Below, piece after piece: positions 1 through 11,500 of a DNA stretch of 64,000 nt (positions are counted from its first letter, which is position 1; every line of letters starts with the position of its first letter). The position numbers were made by a program, and so were the translations under genes. The notes under the pieces were generated by a model that was not told where the DNA came from, ran no database searches, and saw only the letters and a program-made list of their open reading frames with translations. The DNA comes from Gymnorhina tibicen (taxonomy: Eukaryota; Chordata; Aves; Passeriformes; Artamidae). The stretch lies in the NCBI GenBank assembly GCA_013399875.1, contig VXAZ01004553.1:124001-188000 (forward strand), written 5' to 3'.

Positions 1-49
1 TGCTTCCTCAGCTTCGAGAACAATGTGGCCTAGACTTGACAATTGACAG
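1..49 (+). CDS. USP47: USP47 coding exon (partial, sixth from last)
   Basis: The first 49 bases read [15 protein letters not shown] from base 3, then two bases (AG) of a split Arg codon, then a CAG|GTAAAC donor. The exon at 758 supplies the third base and continues FRLRKK. The phase match and the open frame are the evidence. The acceptor lies before the window starts. Confidence 0.85.
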
Positions 50-3000
50 GTAAACCTGATTAAGTATCACTTTAAAATGTGTTTGGGGATTTCTTTCCTC
101 CTGTGGAGAAAGAAAGTAATGAAAGAAGCAGAAATAAATTGCTGTGGTCTTTGAATCAGTTTGTGACTACGAACACTAATTCAGCAATTCTTGGCTTTCA
201 TCTCATGCAGAATGAATTCTGTAGGGGATAATATTTACATGGAATTGCTTGTGTGCGACATGTCTGCGGCTTTAGATCTCTCTAATGATGATTTCCTTCA
301 GAAAGGGGAACATTAAGTAAATCAATTCATAAAAAAGCCACCTGCTCTCTACATGCAGGCCTAGCATAGATCACTGCAGTAAACTGCTTGTGCAGCATCA
401 TCGCGTGTGTGTACAGCACTGATCTGTGCTGCCTTCCCTTTACCATAATTGGGTAGTCCCTAATTAGGAAACTGTTTTCTTCCCTTAAATCCCTGCATAT
501 TTCTTGCATTGAACAAGTGGAACACAGACTTGTTTTCCTTGTGTTTATGAATGATTCAGCACTAAGCCAGTAGTGACACCCTGCTGTCAGGACTGTTTCA
601 GAACATTAAACTTGTTCCTGCTAAACCTCACCAAACCTTGCATTAATGAGCTGTAGTATTTCAGTTTTGTCAGAAATCCTCAGTTTTGATCTCTGGCAGT
701 GCTAAGTGTTCATGAGCAGATAGAAGCTCACTGGGGTTTTTTGTGATGTATTTGTAGGTTTCGCCTACGAAAGAAAACCTGGAAGAATCCAGGCACGGTG
801 TTTCTGGATTATCATATCTATGAAGAAGATATCAATATTTCCAGCAACTGGGAGGTCTTCTTAGAAATACTTGATGGTAATGATTTACTTTTGAATTAGT
901 ACTGGTGATGGCTAGTTAGCTGAAGTATATGCATGCATATACATAATACGTTTGTATAATTTGTTTTAAGTCAGCACAGCAGTTCAGGCATTTAGTAGTT
1001 TTCAGACGGGATTGCAAAAACACTTCTGTCATGAAGAGCTGCATTTTGGAACAGAACTTGTGTTCATCAAAACAATTTTGGAATCAAATATTAGAGAGCA
1101 GATTGTTTTTGAAATCCTGCTTAAATATCATTTAAAATACGCCATTTCTTAAGCAGTCCTCTGCATATACACTTAAAATTTTGTTTCTGAATGCAAAAGC
1201 ATGATTTAAGGGTAAGAAAAGGCCATACTGTTTGTCCTCCAGATTAACAGATACTGCTGTTAATGTATAGATGAAGAATGTGAATTCCATTCACTTGGGA
1301 ATTTTCTTGCCAAGCATACCTGGTGTAAGAAGTCTCACTTAGCTGTTAGTCACAGCTGTGTTCAATCCTGGTATTTTCAGTTTTAACAGAATTGTGCCAA
1401 TGCAAGTATCACAATGTGAAATGAACTGGGGAGATTCAGGAGGCCTGCAGATTCCTATGGACATGTGTCAGCTCACACTGCAGTTAAAACCTTACAGTTT
1501 AAATCTTTTGTTACTAGATTTAGATAATTACTGTAGTGTTTCTGTAGTGAGTAGGTCTTGGAGATACAGCTTTAGACACTGCAGCCCACCTGACTCACAG
1601 AGTATAGATTACAGGGCTTCCAAGTGTTCTGTAACAGTTTCATGCAAAACAAGCATGTAGTGTTAGACATAAAAGTCTAAGCCACATCTAGATTCTGCAT
1701 GTTAGATTATAAAATTATAGACTAATTAAAAATAAAAATAAAATCAGCCCTTGAGTATCACTTCTGCTTATCTCATTGTAATAGGAACAATATTGCTCTG
1801 TCAGCCAGAGACAGCTCTGGAACCTGAAACAAGATATAAAAAGGCTGGAGGCAGCACGTACTAAAACTCTTGAAGGTGGTGGGTGGAAAGAAGATTTCAA
1901 TAACAAGTGTGGAGTTGGTGAGGGAAATCTAGAAGTTAAATGGGGAAAGCTTATTTTGGTAAAGGAAGTGAAGCACATGATAGGAAGGCCTCATGCAAAT
2001 GCCAGATCTGGAGTCAGCCTCTGGTTAGGTGGAGAGATACTGTATGGATAACTGAGCTGGGTGTTATGGAAAACTGTGCCCTAAAGAAGAAAAGGTGGCA
2101 TGGCTTCAAGGAGATTCTTCCCATGAAAAATTCCTTTAAAGGAGCTGGTAACAGAAAACTTCAACGAAATCCTAGTCCTTTCCTCTTCCCTTTTTTATAA
2201 GTGAACTGCTTGTAGCACACTTAATTTGTGTATGTATCTGTAGGGCAGTCTTCCATACTAGAGTATGTTTAAGCTATGGACAAACCCTAATTTAAAATAG
2301 TATTTTTTGTGATATTAATACAGTAAATTTCTATTTCTTTACCAGGAGTAGAAAAGATGAAATCCATGTCACAACTTGCTGTTTTATCAAGACGATGGAG
2401 GCCATCAGAGATGAAATTAGATTCTTTCCAGGAAGTAGTACTAGAAAGCAGCAGTGTCGAAGAATTAAAAGAGAAGGTAAAATGTGTAACATGATGCAAA
2501 TTTATTGTAATAACCAGGAGCCTTATTGATGTTCTGTGGTGGGAAGCACAAAGATGTCATAGCTACAAAAATCTTGTTGCATGGTGATTATTTTCCCCCA
2601 GGAACTGATAACCTATCCCATCCCATTACTAAAGCCACATGAATTATCAACTTTACTTCTTAGTTTCACATAATGGTCTGGTATGAAAGTATTCAGGTGA
2701 ATACATGTCAAAAAAGTCACATCTCAAAGTTTAAGTGGCTTAATAGTACCTGTGTCTCTTATCCTCAAAAAACACACGTGAAAGAAAAGCTAAGCTATTG
2801 CCACTTTGTGTTTGTCAAGCTAATGTTGTTATTCCAAAATACCAAACCTTTCAGCCTCCTCATACTTGAATTTGAGAGCTGTTGCTGAGGGGTGGTGTTG
2901 CTGTATCACGTAGGTTGAACTCTATTTTGGTTGGAAAGTATGGCTGTGGTTTGGTTTCACTTAAGGCCAGGAGCCTCTAACAGGTAAGCAGACCTGTGTC

Positions 3001-5279
3001 ATCCCAGCAGAAATCTGGAGTAGGAGTAGGAGTGTCTCCTAGTGAGACTGTTTTGTTAATCCAGTGTATCACAGGGTTCTACTCTTGGAGAAATGTTTAT
3101 TTACGTGTGGCAATGCCCAGTTGTTAGGAGGCCACCTTGGATGTTGAGGCCAGCAACAATGCTGGTATCAGTGACCCTGAGAATTGTTGGATTAGAGGGG
3201 CTAGTTCACAGGCTGGGTTTGTGTTTTACACAGACTAAGCTATGGGTTGCTTTCTTGTATTCTTCAGGTAGAAATGAAGTTGTGACTACAGCTTCTTGCA
3301 TGCAGTCAAGAATTCCTCTTCACTTATATCTGAAGAAAGAGTTGGCTGCCCTTGTTTTCTTGTCTTAAGAATTGATATGCAGGGAGAAAGTTTATTTTTT
3401 TAAATTCTGGTAGGAAGTGCAGGTGTGTAGAGGTGGGTCTTAGTCATGCATCTTTTACAGCTGTGCCTGCTCCCAGGCTGACTGGATAACAGCTTCCATG
3501 TCACACAGGGAAACTGCTGAGGGTTTAACGTGAGGCAGTCGGTCTCTTTGTATCTTGGAACTTGGATGTTATTAATTAATTGTCTCTATGAACTTTTTTT
3601 GTCTCCTCTTCAGTATTAAGAGAAGTGTGATGAAATACTGTCACAGCAAGCATCACTTGTGACACACACTGGTAACTTCAGAAATGTTAAGAATGTGTAC
3701 TTGTCACTGTCACTTTGTACATTGGAGGACTTGCAGATAATTCGACTTCTAGATTTGGCAGCTATTGACTTTATGTGGACATTGTGTAATGTTGCTTTGG
3801 AATAGTATTAAATCCACCATTTCTCTTCACAGCTAAGTGAAATAAGTGGAATACCCTTAGAAAACATAGAATTTGCAAAGGTAAGTAAGATTTTGTGTAT
3901 TTTTACCTTTTCATGACACAGATGTGTGATTATGGGTTTTATTGTATTCACGAAGTAATTGTTTTTTTCAGGGTAGAGGAACCTTTCCATGCGACATTTC
4001 CATACTAGAGATTCATCAAGACTTGGACTGGAATCCGAAAGTATCTACATTGAATGTCTGGCCCCTGTACATTTGTGATGATGGTGCAGTAATATTTTAT
4101 AGGTATGTCTTTCATTACAGCGTAATAAACCATGCAAAAAAAAGCTGTAGTTAACATTTGAGGGGTGATGTAATGGACGGGAACATAAAATACTCCTGTG
4201 TTATCTTAAAGAAAAGAAGGTTTCAAACATTCAGCTGAAATATTTGTGCTCCTCAGCTTCCTAAAAGCCTGAATATTAATTAAGTTTAAGAAAGCAAGCA
4301 CTGCACCCTTTTACTCAATCCTCCCTCCCAAACCACTGAAATTAAAGTCAGTTGCTATGCTTGTGTGTATCTGGATTTAATTTCTTAAAATAGAACCATA
4401 TCCCATGTGGAGTTTGTGAGAGTCCTGCAGTAGGTTTTGGAGAGCAAGGATTTTATTTTTTGAGTTAATTCCTTTGAGAAATTCGTATGGCTTCTTTCTA
4501 AAAAGCCTGTTATGATAAAAATTCTGTTAATGTGAAAAATGTTGATCAACTGGTGGCGGTAGCCCAGGGCAGGAGTTGAGGACTGGAGAGCTTGAATATT
4601 GTAATTTCTGTCATTTCTCCTAAACTTGGTGGGTGCGGCAACCTGAAGGATACATTGCTTCTGTGGTATTTTTCATAATTGCATGTGAGCTGGGGAGAAA
4701 CAGCTGGTTAATAATGTGCTGGTCTTGATGAAAATTACTTGGGAGAACATCTGGTAGGGACTGGCTGACACACTGCTTCCAGCTGTTGGCACTGTGACCA
4801 AAAGCAGAGCAGAGCTGTAGTTGTCTGTAAAGAAGGGGAGTAAGAGAGATGGAGAAGTATAGGCTTGTTTCTTCCCCTGGTCTGTAGTCAGTCAGAATAC
4901 TGAATGTTCCTGCTGGAAAAGCAGGATTTAGACACATTGCCTGTTTCTGCAGAATAAAGCAATCCCTGAGAAGTATTGTGCTTAGTTGTGGTTTATGCTT
5001 AGTTGTGGTTTTAAAACTAAGTTGCTCCAATCAAAAAAAAAAAGGCAGAAATCTACTTATGGTTACTGTATTGATCTGAATTTGAACATATGTTCACATT
5101 TTAGGGATAAAACTGAAGAATTAATGGAATTAACAGATGAGCAAAGAAATGAACTGATGAAAAAAGAAAGCAGCAGACTCCAGAAAACTGGACACCGGGT
5201 AACCTACTCTCCCCGTAAAGAAAAAGCACTAAAAATTTATCTGGATGGAGCACCAAATAAAGATTTGACTCAAGACTGA
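1..5279 (+). CDS. USP47: USP47, ubiquitin carboxyl-terminal hydrolase 47, C-terminal part (six exons, 5' truncated by window)
   Basis: Joining 1-49, 758-876, 2346-2476, 3833-3880, 3972-4102 and 5105-5279 gives one open frame of about 216 residues ending NKDLTQD and a TGA stop. All five introns are GT-AG and every phase matches. The peptide matches the vertebrate USP47 C-terminus as I recall it, with stretches such as [20 protein letters not shown] and [23 protein letters not shown]47 is a large cysteine deubiquitinase; it is known to stabilise DNA polymerase beta in base-excision repair and to bind the SCF beta-TrCP ligase. The catalytic Cys/His boxes are upstream of this window. What is seen here is the ubiquitin-like-fold C-terminal region, then a charged tail rich in Glu and Lys. 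DKK3 follows tail-to-tail on the other strand. Nothing in the visible exons is broken. Confidence 0.96.
50..757 (+). other. USP47: USP47 intron
   Basis: A 708-bp AT-rich intron. I see no repeat or RNA gene in it. Confidence 0.8.
758..876 (+). CDS. USP47: USP47 coding exon
   Basis: A TTTGTAG acceptor precedes base 758 and a GATG|GTAATG donor follows base 876. The exon encodes [12 protein letters not shown] through EVFLEILD plus one base of a split Gly codon. It is highly similar to mammalian USP47. Confidence 0.95.
877..2345 (+). other. USP47: USP47 intron
   Basis: A 1469-bp intron. It contains an 18-bp perfect palindrome at 925-942. The short reading frames in it have no recognisable product. 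Confidence 0.85.
2346..2476 (+). CDS. USP47: USP47 coding exon
   Basis: The acceptor is TTACCAG and the donor AAG|GTAAAA. It starts by completing the split Gly, then reads [17 protein letters not shown] and ends [11 protein letters not shown] on a whole codon. Confidence 0.95.
2477..3832 (+). other. USP47: USP47 intron
   Basis: A 1356-bp intron with no recognisable repeat or gene. Confidence 0.85.
3833..3880 (+). CDS. USP47: USP47 coding exon (48 bp micro-exon)
   Basis: This 16-codon exon ([16 protein letters not shown]) lies between a TTCACAG acceptor and an AAG|GTAAGT donor. It is in phase 0 at both ends, so skipping it would keep the frame. The next intron is only 91 bp. Confidence 0.95.
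3972..4102 (+). CDS. USP47: USP47 coding exon
   Basis: The acceptor is TTTTTTCAG and the donor AG|GTATGT. It encodes [20 protein letters not shown] through [10 protein letters not shown] and the first two bases of a split Arg codon. Confidence 0.95.
4103..5104 (+). other. USP47: USP47 last intron
   Basis: A 1002-bp intron. It carries a 17-bp direct repeat pair (4979-4995 and 4996-5012) and an A11 run (5033-5043) just before the final acceptor. A 136-codon frame on the minus strand (4620-5030) resembles nothing I know. Confidence 0.85.
4979..5012. repeat. 17-bp direct tandem repeat, two copies
   Basis: TGCTTAGTTGTGGTTTA is followed at once by a copy differing only in the last base. It lies ~90 bases upstream of the last USP47 acceptor, in the branch-point neighbourhood. 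Confidence 0.9.
5105..5279 (+). CDS. USP47: USP47 terminal coding exon
   Basis: The acceptor is CATTTTAG. The exon completes the split Arg and encodes 57 further residues, [13 protein letters not shown] through NKDLTQD, then TGA at 5277-5279. The segment is strongly charged and probably helical. Confidence 0.96.
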
Positions 5280-5382
5280 TACTTGCTATAGCATTTTCCC
5301 TGGGGAATTTTTTTTGTTTCCAATCAAAAGGTTCACTACTACTGTGTAGTGCCATTACGGCAGGACATTCATTAGGTGTAAA

Positions 5383-5440
5383 GCGCTGACACCAGCACCG
5401 GCCGGGCGGGGGCCGGCCCAGCGCAGGGCCCCGCTGGGCA
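5383..5440 (+). promoter_or_regulatory. GC-rich hairpin block in USP47 3' UTR
   Basis: About 58 bases are almost pure G/C with seven CpGs, inside an AT-rich UTR. GCCCAGCG (5416-5423) and CGCTGGGC (5432-5439) form a perfect 8-bp stem around an 8-base loop, and the upstream GGCCGG/CCGGCC units can pair as well. A structured RNA element is inferred; function is unknown. Confidence 0.4.
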
Positions 5441-5506
5441 CTGTTTGACTTGGAATCATGTTGTGCACTATAGTCAAATGTACTGTAAAGCTAAAAGGGA
5501 TGTGCA

Positions 5507-5512
5507 AATAAA
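5507..5512 (+). terminator. Proximal poly(A) signal AATAAA of USP47
   Basis: A canonical hexamer 228 bases after the stop, followed by GGGCGGGG and GT-containing sequence. It could give a short-UTR isoform. Confidence 0.5.
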
Positions 5513-5935
5513 AGATTAGAACTCAAAAGTGGGCGGGGAGGGAAACGAGTGGAAATTGTTGAGGACAGTGTGCACATAGTAGCTAGTGAAACTAGCCTCC
5601 AACAGGATACTCATAGCTTAATAATAAAAGCTGTGCAAAGGCCATGAAAGAATCCTTTTCTCTGTTTGTTTCACTGATACACGCATTACCTCATCAGAGA
5701 GTCTGGAGTAAATGTTAACACATTGGTTCTAGGAAAGCAGCAGGAAAGGGCCGGACATGGGAGTGCTGCCAGTGTCAGATTTTAGAATATTCTTCCATAA
5801 AACAGGGGGTCTGAGAGGTGTCTGCAGGAAGCTGCCAGCAGGCGTTGTTTGTTTGCAGAAGTGCTGTTGTAAGGTAAAGTGGTTTTTAATAGGTTACTGA
5901 AGCCAGTGAGCAGCTCTAGTATATTGCGTTCGATG

Positions 5936-5943
5936 TGTAAATA
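5936..5943 (+). promoter_or_regulatory. Pumilio-type element overlapping an AATAAA
   Basis: TGTAAATA fits the known Pumilio motif UGUANAUA. It shares bases with the AATAAA at 5940-5945. A role is only inferred. Confidence 0.3.
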
Positions 5944-6490
5944 AAATCTGCCCTATCCATTTACCAGAACTGCAGTTCAGCTATTTACCATGCTATTTCT
6001 TTACACATATCAACATTCATTGTGTACATTTGGAAGTATAGTTGCCTATTTAAATTTGTATTCATTTTATGTTTGACGATGCTGGGTACTTTAGGGTTGT
6101 ACTTCCCCTTGTTAATGAAGTTTTTGTTCTGTTCCGCTACTTTTTGTACATTTTGTTTTTAAGGCTATTACAAGTTTGCATCTTCTCCACCCGCTGAAAG
6201 TCAGTTTATTTTTCCCAGAGTTGATTCCATAGCTATATGTAGTCAAATATTGGGGCAACCTCTTAACACCTCAACGTATGAACTCGGTAGTTCAGGCTGT
6301 GGTGCAAAGACTGATGCAGTCAACATGATTTCATTGCAAAGCCTAGGAACAGCAATTTTTTGCTTTGGTCCATAAAGATCAATAGAGAACAATTCTCCAT
6401 AGTTTTTGGAAAAACCACCTAATTTATAACAATCAAAAGATTTTGGTAAACTTTTTCATGCCAGATGCTGTTTACAACAATGAACATGCC

Positions 6491-6496
6491 AATAAA
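6491..6496 (+). terminator. Distal poly(A) signal AATAAA of USP47
   Basis: AATAAA is followed by TTGTTCATTCTGTTGTG, a plausible U/GU-rich downstream element. It is the last such signal before the intergenic spacer. Confidence 0.55.
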
Positions 6497-6515
6497 ACAT
6501 TTGTTCATTCTGTTG

Positions 6516-8091
6516 TGTTATTTTAATCATTAAATGCTGTGTTTTTTATTTAAAAATTTATGGGATTGTTTCATGGAAATGCAGACTTTCCCAAGGCAGT
6601 GCTGGAATTGCAAGGCTGTGTGTTTGTGTGTATGTGCACGCCCCCTCTGTGTACAGAGTGTTACAGGGCCCGGTTTATAGCCTGGCTGCTGCTCCTCTTT
6701 ACGTTCACACCAAATTTTTCTCAACTGTGAGTTTCCTTTCCCAGAACTGAATTCCTCACCAGTGAAACTTCCAAGTATGATTGGCAGCTAAATTCCGCTC
6801 CAGAGGGAAAGGGGTGTTCAGTAACAGAACCTTCAGCTCTTCCTTGCATGCTGGCCCACAGCAACCTAAAAACACTAAGGAATCTGGCAGCTTGAGAACC
6901 AGGCATTGCACAGAGGCATTCCCTCATTATCGCTCTTCTGCCTGTCCTGTGCTGCCTCTTGGCCAACATAGGTGAGGTGGAAGTGGGGGCAAAGGAGCAG
7001 AGAGGGAATACCAATCCCCTTGGTAGGGTACTTCATTAAACTACCAATTACCATAGCTATACTGCTAAAGCATCATTAGAGCTTTTGCAAGAGAGAAAAA
7101 ATTACCTATCACATGTATTGTGCATTTTCTTCAAACTCAGACATCTGGAAAGGCAAAAATGTAGAGATGAAATTCAGGGATCGCAGCATCAAGAACTTGA
7201 AGGGAGAACTGTGTCCTTAAGAGGGCAGTCTTTCCAGACAGTTACCGCCCTCATGGATATTTTTAAAACAGGGAATTGCAGGGACATTTAATTCCTTCTT
7301 TTTGTATAGATGGGGCTGTCTCTAAAGCAGTTATTAGGGATAGAAAGGGTAAATTCAGTGACCTCTCAGAGCCGATGTCTGTGTGTGTGTTGGTGTGAGA
7401 ACTGGTTGTAGAATCCTTAAACCAAAAGTCAGACAGTTCTGGTGAGATATCCTCCCTGTTTAGAATGCTAATGGTACTCTAGGAATTTGTTGAAAAGCCT
7501 TCATGCACCAGAAATGGTGAAAGTTGTGCGGATTGGTAGCACAGTCTTACACCTGTTCCAGTTACTGGTGCTCTGCTGTTCCCAACTAGACACGAGCAGT
7601 AGGGATGTTCTGGGAAGAAGCGCCATGAAAAGCTACTTGGCTGGAACCTCGTGTCATGTTTTACTATGTGCAACAACAGATGGTGAAATCTGTACTGCAG
7701 AAAATCATTAATAGTGGAGGAGCCATGGTAGCAAACTGGGGAGACAGCTGGGAGCTGGGGAGTTCGGTGGGTCGGGTTTTACTCTTAGCTTCCTATTGAT
7801 TTTTTAAATCAATGACCTTTTAAGATGGTAAAAATAATCACATCGTGTAACATGCACAGATTTATGCCTATGAGGTGCACTAAAAGCCTAAACCAATTCT
7901 AAAGAAAAAAAAAATTCCTTTAAATATTCCTTAAAATCAATGTCTGCAACAGTGTCAAAGTAGATGGTTCTTACCCTAGAGAAATAAAACAATTCTAAAC
8001 ATCCGTACTCAAAAGTCACTTCTATAGTTTCTAGTAACTTAAAATTATTTAGGCTTGTGTGTATTTCTTAATGAGTACAAGTACTAAGAAG
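6516..8091. other. Spacer between convergent USP47 and DKK3
   Basis: No exon, RNA gene or obvious mobile element is visible. There is a short GT-rich stretch near 7378-7397. A minus-strand AATAAA at 6545-6550 could be a distal DKK3 signal. The short reading frames here are not supported as genes. Confidence 0.6.
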
Positions 8092-8350
8092 TTTATTTCC
8101 GACATACAAGGGGAAAGTACAAATCCAGAACACTCATACGGTTCCTATTTGACAGAAGGTTTGGTCCAGGGATTGAATGAACTCCACAGTAGCTGGGACA
8201 TGCAGGTTTGGTGCACAGAGAAGGATGCTTGTTGAAGACCATGTTTATTGCACTTCTATCCAGCAGTGTGTGTTCAGGGTTCGTACGAGCAAGACACTAG
8301 ACAAAAAAAATACCTAGAAATAACTAACTAAACTCTCTGGTGCTTGGGCT
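8092..8350 (-). other. DKK3: DKK3 3' UTR (probable minimum)
   Basis: Sequence after the stop on the minus strand. AATAAA occurs at 8244-8249, about 100 bases past the stop, and again at 8092-8097. Human DKK3 has a longer UTR as I recall, so the real end may lie further left, up to the signal at 6545-6550. Confidence 0.5.
8244..8249 (-). terminator. DKK3: Candidate DKK3 poly(A) signal
   Basis: Minus-strand AATAAA 102 bases after the TAA stop, reading AATAAACATGGTC. Confidence 0.45.
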
Positions 8351-8594
8351 TTAGATTTCATCTCCCAAAACCAGGTCCTGAGCTGAGTCAGGCTCAGGCT
8401 TGAAACCTGCTTGGTCCTGCAGACTTTCTAATTCTCTCCGCACTTCCTGAATGACACTGCTTTCCTCATAATCAGAGAGAAGATCCTGGGGGATCAAGCT
8501 GAGAAAGGGCATCTCATCCACGATTAAGGGATCTTCTTTTTCAGTGTTCTGGGTTTCATTGGCAGGCAGCTGACACACAGATGTAGGGCTGTGG
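8351..8594 (-). CDS. DKK3: DKK3 terminal coding exon
   Basis: The acceptor is TCCAACAG. It completes the Ser, then encodes 80 residues: [10 protein letters not shown] with the last Cys of domain 2, a Glu/Asp-rich segment, the helix [16 protein letters not shown], and the end LVLGDEI with TAA at 8351-8353. The tail is much less conserved than the Cys domains, as expected for DKK3. Confidence 0.95.
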
Positions 8595-11500
8595 CTGTTG
8601 GAAAAAGGCACATCTGGTCATGTAGTATCTTCTGCTAGTTTCTGAAATTCTCCATTCCCTCCCCACATAAAAACACATTAGATGCACAATGGAGCTACCC
8701 TAGCTGACTTCACAAGCATCTGATCCTTACGTGCTTGGCAGCTGGAGAGCAATAAATGTGATTTCCACAGACAGCGATCCTAGCAGCACAAAACGTTTGA
8801 TCCTGGCACACAAGATGTCAGTGGCCCTCAAAAAAAACAAGTAACAAAAAATAGTTACTTGAATCTCCAAATTCAGATAGAAAATTCTGGGCAGTTCAGC
8901 TGTATTCACACCCTAATTAATTTCTGTGTTTCTACATCCTCATCTGAAACGTTGTTCTGACTAGACCTGACAGTTGCTGACAGACCTTCCCTGAGGTTAA
9001 TGGCACATTAACAAAGATTTTGGGGCTGAAAGGATGGGATCAGCTCTGCTTGCTTCCTTAGATGACATTTATGAAACAAAGTATTACCCAATTCCTTTTC
9101 AAGCATGAAAAAATGTAGAAAGAGTTGGACGCAGAAGAGAGAAATGTTAATGTACATCTCTGTCCCAGCTATGATGTCTTGTTGGAAGTTAATATGATGC
9201 TGGGAGTGTAGAAGCAAACTTGGAGAATTTATTTAATAGAAAATGTAGGTTTTCTAAAAATGCTTTTAGCAAAACGGAAATCTCACTTTCTGCCAATGAA
9301 ACTGCTGATGATGCAAATAACTCCTTTTAAAGAAATATTAAAAGCATGATCTATGAAAAGTTTGTATTAAAATACCTTTAACATGCCTTACATTCTAAAG
9401 CAAGCAAAACATCTGACAGAAGCCCAGTCTCACACAGGAAGTTGGTGGACAGGGACTGCGTGCGGAGAATTGGAATGCTGCATCTCAACAGCTGTTAGTA
9501 GTGACTGATTAAAAAGCAGTACCAGCCTCATTCATTCACACGCTTAACTCACACCGGATTCATGGGTTGCCAAACTCAGTTAGGCACGTCTGTGTGGGAC
9601 AAGGCAGAAGGTTTCAATGCTACAGATGAGAAAAGTTGTCAAAACCTTTTCTTGTGAGGAAGAATCTGCGAGTTCTGTCGCTATTTACCACAGAAATAGA
9701 CCCCCTCAAAAATTTCAAGCAGCTTGTTTGCCCGGCTTTGGTCCTTACCTGTGAGGCTGGCAGCTCAAGCCACTTGCACAGGGGCACTGCTCCAGCACTC
9801 CATCGGGCTCCAGGTCCCAGGTGATCAGGTTGAGAAGCCTGTTTGAAGGATCATGGCAGGGTTCGCCCTCCTCAGGTAAGGGCGTGCACACAGGGAACAG
9901 CAGCTCTGCAGGCCAGAGTGAAGTCATTTTAGGAGCAGTTGTTATCTGTCTGCTAAACTGGGATGACCCCATGTTTAATTCTTTATGCAAGATATAAAAA
10001 GACAGGCTTGGTCTCTTTTTAAGTCCCCTTACACGTTAGAGAGCCATAACCATGTTTTTTCCACTAGGTGGGAGTAAGACATTTGAAGTTCATCCTTAAT
10101 GAGCAAGAGCAGCCTGACTCAGAGACTACTGTCAAGACAGTACAGCACAGCTCCAGCCCTTGGAGATTCCAAACTCTTCTAATCCCAAGAAAACTAACAT
10201 TACAGTGAGTCCTTTGCAATGAGTAGCATAAATGGTTTAAAATCTGAATAGAGAAATACCTCTCTCCTTTAGAACTCTGTTATTTTTCCTATTTCTTTGC
10301 AGAGGCTGCAAATACAGAGCAACTGTGCAATTGTTCAGAGGCTAAATAATGAGGTTACAAGAACTGCAACTCACATTTAATTTATTTTAGTAATTCTGCT
10401 GTAGGCAAAGCTGTCTGATGGCATTTGGGGCTTGGCACCCTCCTTTCTACACAGGGCTGAATTTCAGCCTGTGTAAGAAATTATTTAAGGCTGTGTCTTT
10501 TGGGTTTCCTCATGTCAGTAACTCACAGTCTCAGTCTGGAATTCAGCTCTTCCAGATGTTCCTATAAAACCTCCCTTCCTCCTCTTGTCTTCTGTCACCT
10601 CATATGCCAGGATAAAATATGAGAAGAATTCAAAATCTAAGTTTTTAAACCAGACTTGGTCAAAAGACACATGTATGTGTGTGCATGCACAGACACGTGC
10701 TTCAGTGTGTATGACCTATCAGTTCCCAATTTCAAAACGTTATATACTGAGCAGCAAATACTCCACAGTTTACTAAAGTTTTATATGAAAAATACACATT
10801 GTTATTAGGAGAATCTTTTGCAATACTCTAGTGATGGAGAAAGGCCTTGACGTTGGGCCTAACCTGAAAAAACCTAAAGCCCTACTAAAGCAGACAGCCA
10901 TAGAGAATAAAAATTCATTCCTATTAATCAATAGCACTATTTTATATTCTAGTAAGAGTATTCTATCAATGTTCATCCATGTTCTTACCTATTGATTTAT
11001 TTATATATATAATTTTCTCAATAACTATATATCTCTTGTTCCTTCCTAACCAATTTTAACCTTGAAGGTCCACTATGTAATGCTCAACATTAACATGGGA
11101 AAGCTGAGCAGATCCTCTTGACTTTTAAATGGTGTTGGAGCTTTCTCCTTTGTTTTCCTGGAATGCCCTGGCAGCCTGATGCACCAGCAGGCTGAGAGTG
11201 GGACAGGCCCAACCATCAGTACAAGGTCTCCTCTGGCTCATAGCAAGGAAAAAAGCTAGGGAAGTATCTACCTGGTGTAGGGAGATGGCTGGAATCGTGT
11301 CCTGTCACTGCTAAAATAAGGTGAGCAGTGAGGAACTGGTGAGTATAAAACAGTAGAAGAAACTGGACCCCAACCAGACAGGATTGGGGATTGATTTCAG
11401 GCCCGAGACCTTCTCCTCTGCCTTCCCTTCTGAAAATCAAGTTTCACATTCCCATGTGGATTGACAACATAATCTGGGACATCATTCCTCTGTCTCTCTT

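Larger units (their letters stand above)
5280..6515 (+). other. USP47: USP47 3' UTR (probable extent)
   Basis: Noncoding sequence follows the stop. AATAAA signals occur at 5507-5512, 5623-5628, 5940-5945 and 6491-6496. The last is followed by a T/GT-rich stretch typical of cleavage sites, so I take it as the distal end. The UTR holds a GC-rich block (5383-5440) and a Pumilio-type TGTAAATA (5936-5943). Which signal is used cannot be told from sequence alone. Confidence 0.6.

Noticed and set aside
4620..5030. 136-codon minus-strand frame in the last USP47 intron
   Set aside because: No recognisable domain, it lies antisense in an intron, and no splice or promoter support is visible.
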